This document shows positions 44,168-55,900 of a stretch of 64,000 nucleotides of DNA, one piece after another. The stretch's first letter is position 1, and every line of letters begins with the position of its first letter. Made by a program: the position numbers and the translations under genes. Under the pieces are notes generated by a model. It did no database searches. It saw only the letters and a list, made by a program, of their open reading frames with translations, and had not been told where the DNA came from. This DNA comes from Gigantopelta aegis (Eukaryota > Mollusca > Gastropoda > Neomphalida > Peltospiridae): the NCBI RefSeq assembly GCF_016097555.1, contig NC_054701.1:7552560-7616559 (forward strand). Reading direction: 5' to 3'.

Positions 44168-44554
44168 AGGGACATTCCCGAGTTGTTTGCATTGTAAGAT
44201 GTTTCCGACTAATAAAATATTTCTACGATTAAACTTACATATTAAATATATTTTCTTGTTTAGAATATCAGTGTCTGTATATTCAATGTGTTTCTGGTCG
44301 ATTTAATATTTGTTAGAAGCCCAAACTGGATTTTGTCTTCAAATAATTTCGTACGTACGAAAAAATCTCATTTTTTTTAGGAAATAAAATGAAATTTAAC
44401 CTAGTACAAATATTAGAACGATCAGAAACACGTTTAATATACAGGCACTAATATTTTAAGCAGAAAAATATATTTGATATGTAATTACAGTCGTCAAAAA
44501 GTCTCTGTTTTTCGACAACATCTTAAAAATTGCAGCAAACTCAGTAATGTCCCT
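44168..44554 (-). mobile_element. TTAA-flanked foldback MITE, copy 3
   Basis: Ends AGGGACATTCCCGAGTTG and CTCAGTAATGTCCCT, with TTAA at 44164-44167 and 44555-44558. Orientation is opposite to copies 1 and 2. The central TTTCGTACGTACGAAA palindrome is intact. Confidence 0.85.
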
Positions 44555-44586
44555 TTAACTCTTTCTGCTGAAATCATTCCAACTCG

Positions 44587-44865
44587 GGGCGGAATCTAGC
44601 TCAGTGGATAGAGCGCTCAACTGGAGTATATGCCCACATATAGGCTATTCCTATACGATATCGTAAATCCGTCCTGGGCTACGTACGGCGTCACTACAAC
44701 ACACGTCAAAGCCCCCAAATGTTTGAGGATAACGAAAGGACAAATATAGCGATTCTACTCCGAACGCTGTGCCACAATTATGATGGTTTACCAGCCGATG
44801 ATTGATTTATTACCTCATGCAACTCAGTTAAATAAAACAGATTTTGTCTTTCATTCCAGCTTCAT
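44587..44865 (+). mobile_element. Diverged tRNA-headed SINE
   Basis: The head GGCGGAATCTAGCTCAGTGG plus ATAGAGCGCTC is strongly tRNA-like (A box TAGCTCAGTGG). The remainder resembles the B-type tail only weakly (CAGCCGATGATTGATTTATT, AACTCAGTTAAATAAAACAG). The middle is unlike the other copies. Confidence 0.6.
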
Positions 44866-45963
44866 ACTTTGCAGTCGTACGCATATTCAAACTCAAAAAA
44901 AATATATCGGAACAAATCTATAAAACAAAACTTTCTAAACAGGTACAACATTTGGATGAGGTTTAGTCGGCAGACACCCATTCTAGATAATGGAGTGTAA
45001 TTCGTGAATTTTATAAACTTAAAAAATAAAGTATATTCAAATATTCAAAAAATTAAAACAAAATTCTGATGTCAAACCTTCAATATCGCCAATAAGGAAA
45101 ACGAAAAAATCCGTCAAACATCATAATCGGTAACATAACCCAAAATGTAAACGTTCATACTTTGATATCTACGTTACATTTGTTTTGGGGACAATATGAA
45201 GACAACTGTATGATGAACACAGCTGAAGTTTTAAATTAAAAAGCCCATAGTGGGAAACAATAGGCACTGGCAGTAACAGAGTGGAACCTTTTGCACACCA
45301 CGCTTGAGCCGACAGTGGTTAGATAGCATTGTATGCATCGACCTTTACACAAAAATCATAGCACAGTTCTTGTTCACCTGCAAATGGTAACAAATGTGTG
45401 TTTTTTAAAAGAGTTCCTTTCCTAGAACACATTTCACTTGTACTACATCAATTTTGCACTGTGCTTTGGAATATCTCCAGGACGCAGTGGAGAACTGACG
45501 TTATGTACGAACTATATGAAAATTAAGGTAATATGACGAAGATAATTACGTACTATGTATCTGGACTGCGGTTAGGCATCGCTCTCTTTAATTTTCTTTT
45601 TCGTTCAGCCTGTTTTGAAATCCACGATCAGAACTTCAACAATTTGTTTCTCAAGACACTGAACACTTCAGTACTTTCTTCGTTATTGAACTGAGCAAAT
45701 GAAGTAAAAAAAAGTTAACATTTTCACCTAGCTACAGTGTCGTATGTATCGATCGTGGCGGCATGTGCTGTATGTATGAATATCTGGCAAACTGTTGTGT
45801 GTCCGAGGACGACCCCTCACCAGGGAACTGCACGGTTACCTTTGATTTCAGTCTTTTTTTTATTTGGAAAGCGGAAGATTGCGATACTACTAACTGAAGC
45901 CCATTAGATGGAAGGAGCGTACAGCGCTCTCCTGGTGTGCTTAGGTTATAAGATCGAATACCC
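44866..45963. other. Non-coding stretch, nothing recognised
   Basis: AT-rich, no long open frame, no repeat family found elsewhere in the window. Confidence 0.4.
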
Positions 45964-46024
45964 TCGCCGGACCCGTGGGCATTTCTCCTACATCGGCGGA
46001 CCCGTGGACATTTTTCCTATATCC

Positions 46025-46143
46025 TTAGCCCGAGTACTCTGACTGTAAGAGAGCTAGACGGACATTTGGACATAAATACGCTCTCATTACAGTCAGAGAC
46101 CAAGCTATGTTGTTTTTTTGGCAATTCCCGACAACCAAAAAGT
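46025..46143 (+). mobile_element. Foldback hairpin repeat, copy 2, inside the 32-bp minisatellite
   Basis: Nearly identical to 30310-30435 over its whole length, including both stem arms and the ATTCCCGACAACCAAAAAG end. Minisatellite units lie on both sides. No clear target duplication was found. Confidence 0.75.
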
Positions 46144-49100
46144 TTCCCCTACATCGGCGGCGGACCCGTGGACATTTCCCCTACATCGGCGGCGGACCCG
46201 TGGACATTTCTCCCACATCGGCGGCGGACCCGTGGACATTTCTTCTACATCGCGGCGTACCAGTGGTCATTTCTTCTACATCGCGGCGGACCTGTGGACA
46301 TTTCTTCTACATCGCGGCATACCAGTGTTCATTTCTTCTACATCGCGGCGTACCCGTGGTCATTTCTTCTACATCGCGGCGGACCTGTGGACATTTCATC
46401 TACATCGCGGCGTACACGTGGTCATTTCTTCTATATCGCGGCGTACCCGTGGCCATTTCTTCTACATCGCGGCGTACCCGTGGTCATTTCTTCTACATCG
46501 CGGCGGACCCGTGGTCATTTCTCCCACATCGCGGCGTACACGTGGTCATTTCGTCTATATCGCGGCGGACCCGTGGACATTTCCCCTACATTGCGGCGGA
46601 CCCGTGGACATTTCCCCTACATTGGCGGCGGACCCGTGGACATTTCTCCTACATCGGCGGCAGACCCGTGGACATTTCCCCTACATCGGCGGCGGACCCG
46701 TGGACATTTCTCCTACATCGGCGGCGGACCCGTGGACATTTCTCCCACATCGGCGGCGGACCCGTGGACATTTCTCCTATATCGGCGGCAGACCCGTGGA
46801 CATTTCCTCTACATCGCGGCGGACCCGTGGATATTTCCCCTACATCGGCGACGGACCCGTGGACATTTCTCCTATATCGGCGGCAGACCCGTGGACATTT
46901 GCCCTACATCGGCGGCGGACCCGTGGACATTTCTCCCACATCGGCGGCGGACCCGTGGACATTTCTCCCACATCGGCGGCGGCCCCGTGGACATTTCTCC
47001 CACATCGGCGGCGGCCCCGTGGAGATTTCCTCTACAACGGCGGCGGCCCCGTGGACATTTCTCCTACATCGGCGGCTGACCCGTGGACATTTCCCCTACA
47101 TCGGCGGCGGACCCGTGGACATTTCCCCTACATCGGCGGCGGACCCGTGGACATTTCTCCCACATCGGCGGCGGACCCGTGGACATTTCTCCCACATCGG
47201 CGGCGGACCCGTGGACATTTCTCCCACATCGGCGGCGGACCCGTGGACATTTCTTCTACATCGCGGCGTACCAGTGGTCATTTCTTCTACATCGCGGCGG
47301 ACCTGTGGACATTTCTTCTACATCGCGGCATACCAGTGGTCATTTCTTCTACATCGCGGCGTACCCGTGGTCATTTCTTCTACATCGCGGCGGACCTGTG
47401 GACATTTCATCTACATCGCGGCGTACACGTGGTCATTTCTTCTATATCGCGGCGTACCCGTGGCCATTTCTTCTACATCGCGGCGTACCCGTGGTCATTT
47501 CTTCTACATCGCGGCGGACCCGTGGTCATTTCTCCCACATCGCGGCGTACACGTGGTCATTTCTTCTATATCGCGGCGGACCCGTGGACATTTCCCCTAC
47601 ATCGCGGCGGACCCGTGGACATTCCTCCTACATCGGGAGACCAGATAACATTTCGCCTACATCCTCGGAGGACCCGTGGACGTTTCCCTACATCGGCGGA
47701 CCCGTGGGTATTTCTTCTACATCAGCGGCGGACCCGTGGGCATTTCTCCTACATCGGCGAGGGGCCCGTGGACATTTTTCTTACATCAGTGACGGACCCG
47801 TGGACATTTCTCCTACATCGCGGCGGACCCGTGGACATTTTTCGTACATCGGAGGCGGACCCGTGGACATTTCTCTTACATCCTCGACGGACCCGTGGAC
47901 ATTTCTCCTACATCGGAGACGCATCCGTGGAAATTTCTTCTACATCGGCGGCGGACCCGTAGACATTTCTCCTACATCCTCGGTGGACCCGTGGACACTT
48001 CTACATCGGCGGCAGACCCGTGGACATTTCCGCTACAACGGCGGCGGACCCGTGGACATTTCTCCTACATCGGCGGCAGACCCGTGGACATTTCCCCTAC
48101 ATCGCGGCGGACCCGTGGACATTTCCCCTACATTGGCGGCGGACCCGTGGACATTTCTCCTACATCGGCGGCAGACCCGTGGACATTTCCCCTACATCGG
48201 CGGCGGACCCGTGGACATTTCTCCTACATCGGCGGCGGACCCGTGGACATTTCTCTTACATCCTCGGTGGAGGCGTGAACATGTCTTTTACATCCTCGGT
48301 GGAGGCGTGAACATTTCTCTTACATCCTCGGTGGAGCCGTGAACATTTCTCTTACATCTTCGGTGGAGCCGTGGACACTTCTACATCGGCGGCGGACCCG
48401 TGGACATTTCTCTTACATCCTCGGTGGAGGCGTGAACATGTCTCTTACATCCTCGGTGGAGGCGTGAACATTTCTCTTACATCCTCGGTGGAGCCGTGAA
48501 TATGTCTCTTACATCCTCGGTGGAGGCGTGAACATGTCTCTTACATCCTCGGTGGAGGCGTGAACATTTCTCTTACATCCTCGGTGGAGCCGTGAACATG
48601 TCTCTTACATCCTCGGTGGAGCCGGGAACATGTCTCTTATATCCTCGGTGGACCCCTGAAGATTTCTCTTACATCTTCGGTGGAGCCGTGGACACTTCTA
48701 CATCGGCGGCAGACCCGTAGACATTTCTCCTACATCGGCGTCAGACCCGTGGATATTTCCCCTACATCGCGGCGGACCCGTGGATATTCCCCTACATTGG
48801 CGGCGGACCCGTGGACATTTCTCCTACATCGGCGGCAGCCCCGTGGACATTTCCCCTACATCGGCGGCGGACCCGTGGACATTTCCCCTACATCGGCGGC
48901 GGACCCGTGGACATTTCTCTTACATCATCGGTGGAGGCGTGAACATGTCTCTTACATCCTCGGTGGAGCCGTGAACATGTCTCTTATATCCTCGGTGGAC
49001 CCCTGAAAATTTCTCTTACATCCTCGGCGGACCCGTGAACATATCTCTTACATCCTCGGTGGAACCGTCAACATTTCTCTTACATCCTCGGTGGAGCCGT

Positions 49101-49681
49101 CAACATTTCTCTTACATCCTCGGTGGAGCCGTGAACATGTCTCTTACATCCTCGGTGGAGCCGTTAACATGTCTCTTACATCCTCGGTGGACCCCTGAAC
49201 ATTTCTCTTAGATCTTCGGTGGAGCCGTGAACATGTCTCTTACATCCTCGGTGGAGCCGTGAACATGTGTCTTACATCCTCGGTGGACCCCTGAACATTT
49301 CTCTTACATCCTCGGCGGACCCGTGAACATGTCTCTTACATCCTCGGCGGACCCGTGAACATATCTCTTACATCCTCGGTGGAACCGTCAACATTTCTCT
49401 TACATCCTCGGTGGAGCCGTCAACATTTCTCTTACATCCTCGGTGGAGCCGTGAACATGTCTCTTACATCCTCGGTGGAGCCGTTAACATGTCTCTTACA
49501 TCCTCGGTGGACCCCTGAACATTTCTCTTACATCTTCGGTGGAGCCGTGAACATGTCTCTTACATCCTCGGTGGAGCCGTGAACATGTGTCTTACATCCT
49601 CGGTGGACCCCTGAACATTTCTCTTACATCCTCGGCGGACCCGTGAACATGTCTCTTGCATCCTCGGTGGACCCGTGAACA

Positions 49682-49981
49682 AAAGTAAAGTTTGTTTTAT
49701 TTAACGATGCCACTAGAGCACATTGAATTTTTTTATCTTATCATCGGTTATTGGACGTCAAACATATGGTCGTTCTGACACTGTTTTTTTAGAGGAAACC
49801 CGCTGTCGCCACATAGGCTACTCTTTTACGACAGGCAGCAAGGGAGTTTTTATTTGCGCTTCCCACAGGCAGGATAGCACAAACGATGGCCTTTGTTGAG
49901 CCAGTTATGGATCACTGGTCGGTGCAAGTGGTTTACACCTACCCACTGAGCCTTAAGGAGCACTCACTCAGGGTTTGGAGT
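49682..49981 (-). mobile_element. Mosaic SINE (family C body, B-like tail) with 12-bp target duplication
   Basis: GACCCGTGAACA occurs at 49670-49681 and 49982-49993, so the SINE split a minisatellite unit. On the minus strand it starts at ACTCCAAACCCTGAGTGAGT, without the tRNA-like head. It carries the C-type body (ACCGACCAGTGATCCATAAC) and then a tail resembling family B (CAATGTGCTCTAGTGGCATC, then GTTAAATAAAACAAAC). This mix of modules suggests recombination or template switching between SINE families. Confidence 0.88.
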
Positions 49982-51063
49982 GACCCGTGAACATGTCTCT
50001 TACATCCTCGGTGGACCCGTGATCATTTCTCCTACATCAGCGGTGGACCCGTGGACACTTGGACATTTCTCTTACATCGGCGGCGGACCCGTGGACATTT
50101 CTCCTACATCGGCGGCAGACCCGTGGACATTTCTCCTACATCGGCGGCGGACCCGTGGACATTTCTCTTACATCGGCGGCGGACCCGTGGACATTTCTCT
50201 TACATCGGCGGCAGACCCGTGGACATTTATCCTACATCCTCGGCGGACTCGTGGGCATTTCTCCTACATCCTCGGCGGACCCGTGGACATTTCTCCTACA
50301 TCGGCAGCGGACCCGTGGACATTTCTTCTACATCGGCGGCGGACCCGTGGACATTTCTCCTAGATCTAACCAGCTTTGTCGCCATCGTTTAACGTGTCCA
50401 GCTATTTCCTTCTCGATGACCGTCTACTTTCGTTATAAAATGCTACCTACGTCAGCACGCCACCGACATATTTACAATTTTCCTAAAATGTTCAAACCCC
50501 TGACGTCACGATATTTGGTGTTTGAAGCACGTCACAGAACCTTTGTGGGTAGTTTCTTAATATATTACATTATACACCGTTGCAATTTAATGACACTGAT
50601 AAAAACAAAATATGTAAAGAAAATTATAGGAATGTCATAAAAATCTCTCTCACCGCTATTCCAAGCCAATCGGAATAAGTCGATTACGAATTCTCTGCGG
50701 AATGAAAGAATGAATGAATGTTTAACGACACCCCAGCACGAAAAATACATCGGCTATTGGGTGTCACACTATAGTAAATGCAAAAACATTGCTGAACAAC
50801 ATCAATATAAAAATTCAATAGTTAAATTAAAACAGTGTAAAGAACTGTGCAAAAATACAAATATCACAGTTAGATAATAGTTAAAATGTACAATAAAACG
50901 CAGTATCATGTAGGAACTGTAAAAATTTAATAAGTTCTGGATGGAATCGAAAGGATTCCATCACATTTCGTGGTCCAAATATATCTTTTCGAGTTTCTTT
51001 CAGATGGTTGCACTCCACCAAAATGTGGCGTACCGTCAGAGTACACTGACAGTGCTCACACTG

Positions 51064-51136
51064 CCCCTGCGTGTACTGTAACCTCACCGTGGTGCAGGGG
51101 TGAAACATTCTCCTTGACAATGGCTAATACAGTACA
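51064..51136 (+). ncRNA. Candidate HDV-like self-cleaving ribozyme at the LINE 5' end
   Basis: The first 73 nt can be drawn as the HDV double pseudoknot. P1 is CCCCTGC (51064-51070) with GCAGGGG (51094-51100). P2 is TGTACTGTA (51072-51080) with TACAGTACA (51128-51136), 9 of 9 pairs. P3 is ACC (51081-51083) with GGT (51091-51093), with a 7-nt loop. P4 is CATT with AATG (51106-51109 and 51119-51122), with an inner TC/GA pair. The joining strand is GCTAA (51123-51127), where the family keeps its catalytic C. A two-pair P1.1 (CA in the P3 loop with TG after P1) is possible. HDV-like ribozymes at the exact 5' end of LINEs such as R2 and L1Tc are known. They free the element's 5' end from the host transcript. 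A first pair starting with C is less usual. This was folded by hand. Confidence 0.7.
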
Positions 51137-51425
51137 ACTCCCCTTTTGGGGCGCCTTGTTTGCCGTGAGGTTCGACCCGTGAAAATGGATGATGGGATCC
51201 TGGTGATTGAGTTGGGGCATACCTGCGGGTATGACTTCTGACAATACATACTTTGGCCCGGAGTTCAAATAGACGGGTGGTCAGGTAGGCCCGACCTGAT
51301 CAATCGGCTGGTCACGCCAAGCTCGAGAGCATACAATCTTTGTTTTGTTTACAGTTAGTCAAGAGCAAACATTTTTTTTATATACCATATGTATTTGTTG
51401 CTCTTGGGGCGGTGGCTAGGGTCAA

Positions 51426-52916
51426 TTGGGTGATTTTGTATTCTTAATGCCCAAGTATATCAACCATGTATCCCTGGCATGGATGTCTGCTGGTTATCCG
51501 CAGCACCATGTCCCCTTGTTGGACCCGGTGGAGGGTGGGGGCATGGTTGATGAACATTTTTTCAAATCTAATATGGATCAACCAAAAATTATACCAAATA
51601 CAGATGGGACCCTTAAAAGGGTCCACACCGAAGTTTCGGACTTCTTGTCTTCCGACGAGGAGTCCATGAAATCGAAAACTAGTGTGAAGAAATCCAAAGT
51701 GATTTCTTCACAAAACTGGCCAAGGTTTCTCGTCATCAGTTCCACTGATGACGGAGTCTTGAATAAACTTTCACCCTTTGCCATTCAAAAGGCAATTGTT
51801 GGCTTGGCTGGTGAGCCAAAATCTGTCAAAAAAATTAAGACTGGCCTTTTGGTTGAATGTTTAACCGAAAGGCATTCTACTTGTCTTCTCAAGTCGACAG
51901 TTTTTTGCAACGTACCAATTAAGGTAACTGCGCATTCCTCCCTTAATTCGTCAAAAGGAGTTATCAGATGCAGAGATTTGGAAGGTGTTAGCGAGGAAGA
52001 AATATGCCAAAATTTACGTACACAAGGAGTTACTGCTGTGAGGAGGATAAAGGTTCGTCGAAACAATGACTTGTTACCGACGAATACTTGTATCCTCACC
52101 TTTAACGTCCCTACCCTTCCTCAATCTGTCAAAGCCGGTTACCTTAATATTCCTGTTGAACCCTTTATTCCAAACCCCTTGCGTTGCTTCAAATGCCAGC
52201 GGTTTGGCCATGGTCAGAACACATGTCGTGGAAAACTTACATGCGCTCGTTGTGGTCTATTTGACCATGACAGCAAGACATGTAAGAACGATACACTTTG
52301 TCTCAACTGCAAGGGCAACCACTGTGCATACTCGCGAGAGTGTCCGCGGTGGAAACTGGAAAAAAGAGTTCAACAGGTGAAGGTACAAAATAAACTGTCC
52401 TTCACGGATGCCAGGAGGTTGGTGGAGACAGCAACACCTACAGTCGGTGACAAGTCATATGCAGCTGCAGCTGCTGCCAAAGTCGCCACTAAAAGTGTTG
52501 CAGTCAACACAGACCTCACTTGGCATTGTGATGAAGCCAAGTACAAGAAACTGTCTGATATTGAGAAGACGCAAAAACAGGTGCAAAAAGCAGCACAAAA
52601 ACAAAAAATCACACCCTAGAAAAAGGAAATTGAAACTCAAGTGTCATTGGATTTTAAAAATCCACCAAATAGGTCGAGCACTAGTCTCCCTAAGACAGGC
52701 AATGACACAAAGAAATCTCCAAAGAAAGCTACAGAAGTACTGTCTGGTAGGCTGAAAAAGATCGAATTACGTTCGGTCCCGATCAGCAATATGTATGATA
52801 CTTTGGCTGATATCGGTGATGATGATATGGAGATTTCATCTCCAGATCATTGCCGATCACAAAGACCACCAGCAAAGCCAAAGATAAAACCCATACTTCC
52901 TCCCGATGGAAAATAA
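51426..52916 (+). pseudogene. LINE ORF1: nucleic-acid-binding protein with three CCHC knuckles, one in-frame stop
   Basis: The frame is open from 51426, with an amber codon at 52617-52619, and continues in the same frame to TAA at 52914-52916. Three zinc knuckles lie at about residues 254-267 (CFKCQRFGHGQNTC), 273-286 (CARCGLFDHDSKTC) and 292-306. An Ala-rich AAAAAAK patch and a Lys/Gln-rich helix follow. The real start may be the Met at 51573 (MDQPKIIPNTDG), because the first about 49 codons read like untranslated sequence. ORF1 proteins of this group bind the element RNA and form ribonucleoprotein particles. The stop removes the last about 98 residues (KKEIETQVSLDF...PILPPDGK), which contain no knuckle. 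A simple read-through or a functional shorter protein cannot be excluded. Confidence 0.85.
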
Positions 52917-55900
52917 AGTTATCCAGTCGAACTGTCGTGGGCTTAGGCCCAATTTTGATGAATTAAGTCTTCTAATTCAAAAGTATAATCCTTTTGCAGT
53001 GTGTCTTCAGGAAACTTTCCTGAAGGATACTGACAGTATTAACATCAGAGGATTTAATCTCTACCATAAATGTCAACAGAGTGAAAACAGAGCGTCTGGG
53101 GGCGTTTCCATTATTGTAAATGAAAACATTCCTCAGAGTGAAGTCATATTAAAGTCGACTTTACAAGCTGTGGCCGTAAAGGTCACGGCTCATAAAACTA
53201 TTACTCTCTGTTCAGTTTATTTACCCCCTCGAAACAATTACAATTTTAACACTACGGACTTTCAAGGTCTTCTTGATCAACTCCCTACTCCCTTTATTAT
53301 CATGGGAGATTTTAATGCACACCACACTTTGTGGGGATGCGATGACATAAACACTAGAGGTAAACAATTACAAGACTTAATTCTCAAAAATGACTTAATA
53401 TTACTTAATGATAAAAGTCATACATACTTTCATCCTGCAAGTGGTTCTTTCACATCCATTGATTTAACCCTTTGTAGTCCATCACTTTGTGTTGATTTCT
53501 CATGGAAAGTTTGTCCAGACCCTTGTGGTAGTGACCACTTTCCAGTTATTTTGGAGAATGATGGACCTCCATCACTTGAAAGAGTTCAGAGATGGAGGTT
53601 GACGGGGGCAAACTGGGATCAATTTCGGCATCTATGCAGCATTCGACTGCAACAAACTGCCATGACTGGTGCCGATGATCCCATGTCTTTGTTCACCTCC
53701 ATCTTGAAAGATATTGCAGAGGAAACTATTCCTAAGACTTCGGCAGTACCGAAGCGTTTCAATAAACCATGGTTCAATGAGACATGCAAAGATGCAATCA
53801 AAGAGCGAAACAGGACACTCGAGAGGTTCAAACGCGAACCTACCGGGGATAACCTGAATAGTTATCGCATTGCTCGGGCAAAGGCTCGTAAAACTATCAG
53901 ACAGAGTAAGAAATCATCTTGGAGAAATTATGTCTCCAAGTTGACTTCTCAAACATCTGTGAAATCTGTCTGGAATAGGATACGTAAAATCAAGGGAAAA
54001 GAATCCAATAATACAGTTCGCCATTTGTCTGTCAATGGCACGGATGTTACGTCTCATCGTGACATTGCCAATGCATTGCCAGACAGTTTCTCCCATAACT
54101 CTTCTTCTTCTTTCAGTACAGATGCTTTTACGTCTGTCAGAAATAAAGCTGAAAAGCAACCTATTAACTTTTCATCTGAAAATGTTGAAGTATACAACAG
54201 GCACTTCTCTTTGGAGGAGTTGCAGGACGCTCTACGTAGAGCCCATGATACTTCGGTAGGACCAGATGAAATACATTATCAACTCTTAAAACACTTACCT
54301 GAATCATCCTCAATGGTTCTATTAAATATCTTTAACAAAATCTGGATTTCGGGTGACTTTCCTTCTGATTGGAGAAAAGCCATTGTCATTCCTATTCCTA
54401 AGCCTGGTAAGGATCCAACAAATCCTACCAGTTATCGCCCTATTGCTTTGACAAGTTGCATTTGTAAAACCATGGAAAGAATGATCAACCATAGACTTGT
54501 CTGGTGTCTTGAGTCCCACAAATTGCTTACTAACGTGCAATGTGGGTTCAGGCCTAGACGTAGCACGGTCGATCATCTTGTTAGATTTGAAACGTTTTGT
54601 AGGGATGCTTTTATCCATAACCAGCATTTGGTATCGGTCTTTTTTGACCTCGAGAAAGCTTATGATACCACGTGGAAGTATGGGATTTTGAAAGACCTCC
54701 ATGGCATGGGCCTAAGAGGCCGTATGCCTGGCTTTATCTCAAATTTCTTACAGAATAGGTCGTTCAAGGTACGAGTGGGATCTACGTTATCCGATTCTCA
54801 CTCCCAAGAGATGGGTGTGCCTCAAGGTAGCATCCTGTCAGTAACTTTATTTTCCGTGAAAATTAACAGCATCACCCAGTGTTTAAAACCTGGCGTTGAT
54901 AGCTCGTTATATGTCGACGATTTTCAGATTTGCTACAGGTCGTCCAGTATGAGTATCATTGAACGTCAGTTGCAGCTTTGTTTGAATAAACTTCAACAAT
55001 GGGCAACTGACAATGGATTTCGATTCTCAAAGTCAAAAACCGTCTGTATGCATATCCGCCAGAAAAGAGGTCACCATTTAGATCCTCAGCTGTTTCTGGA
55101 CAAAACTCTAGTTCCAGTTGTGGAGGAGACCAAATTTCTGGGGGTTATTTTTGACAGGAGGCTATCTTTTGTTCCTCATTTACAGTATGTGAAAAAGAAG
55201 GGCTTGAAGGCCCTCAATATCTTAAAGGTTATTGGCAAGACTGAATGGGGGGCAGACCGAAAGGTTATGCTCCGACTTTACAGATCTTTAGTTCGGTCTA
55301 AACTTGATTATGGGTGCATTTTGTATGGGTCAGCACGTAAGTCTTACTTGCAAATGCTAGATCCTATTCACAACCAGGGACTTAGACTTTGTCTTGGTGC
55401 TTTCAAAACATCTCCTGTGGAGAGCTTGTACGTCGATGCACACGAACCTAGTTTGGGTGCTAGACGTTCAAAGCTTTCTCTGCAGTATGCTACAAAGATT
55501 AAATCAATGCCAAAACATCCTGCACACAATGCGGTGTTTGATAATAAATATATGAAATTATTTGATGCGAAACCGAATGCGATTCGGACATTTGGTCTTC
55601 CCATTAGGCAGTTTTTATCAGTTTCCAACATTGATTTAACAGACATTTTGGAAATGCCTTCATATTTTATTTTGCCACCTTGGTGTATCAAACCACCAAA
55701 AATTGTATTCAATCTTGTGCATCTTAAAAAAGATCGCACACATGCAGTTATTTATAAACAACATTTCATGGAAATCCAAGAGAGGTACTGTGATTACATT
55801 CCTGTTTACACAGACGGATCACGGGATGGGAATTCTGTGGCTTGTGCTACAGTTTTTCCATCAGACGGAATAATTTCCATGAGATTGCCCGATTCAGCAT

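Larger units (their letters stand above)
45964..50362 (+). repeat. 32-bp minisatellite, more than 120 units
   Basis: The main unit is CCGTGGACATTTCTCCTACA followed by TCGGCGGCGGAC. Sub-families are a 31-bp form with TCGCGGCGTAC or TCGCGGCGGAC (about 46240-46620 and 47250-47630) and a CATCCTCGGTGGAGCCGTG form (about 48250-49680). A block of about 400 bp is repeated at an offset of about 1011 bp. The plus strand of the 32-bp unit has no stop in any frame, so three overlapping frames stay open for hundreds of codons. Three units encode a 32-residue period of the DPWTFLLHRRRTRGHF type. The array is interrupted by a hairpin repeat and a SINE. Confidence 0.95.

Noticed and set aside
46066-48342. 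Long overlapping open frames of 337 to 614 codons
   Set aside because: They arise because the 32-bp minisatellite unit lacks stops in every forward frame. The products are pure repeats with no domain, and three frames cannot all be genes.
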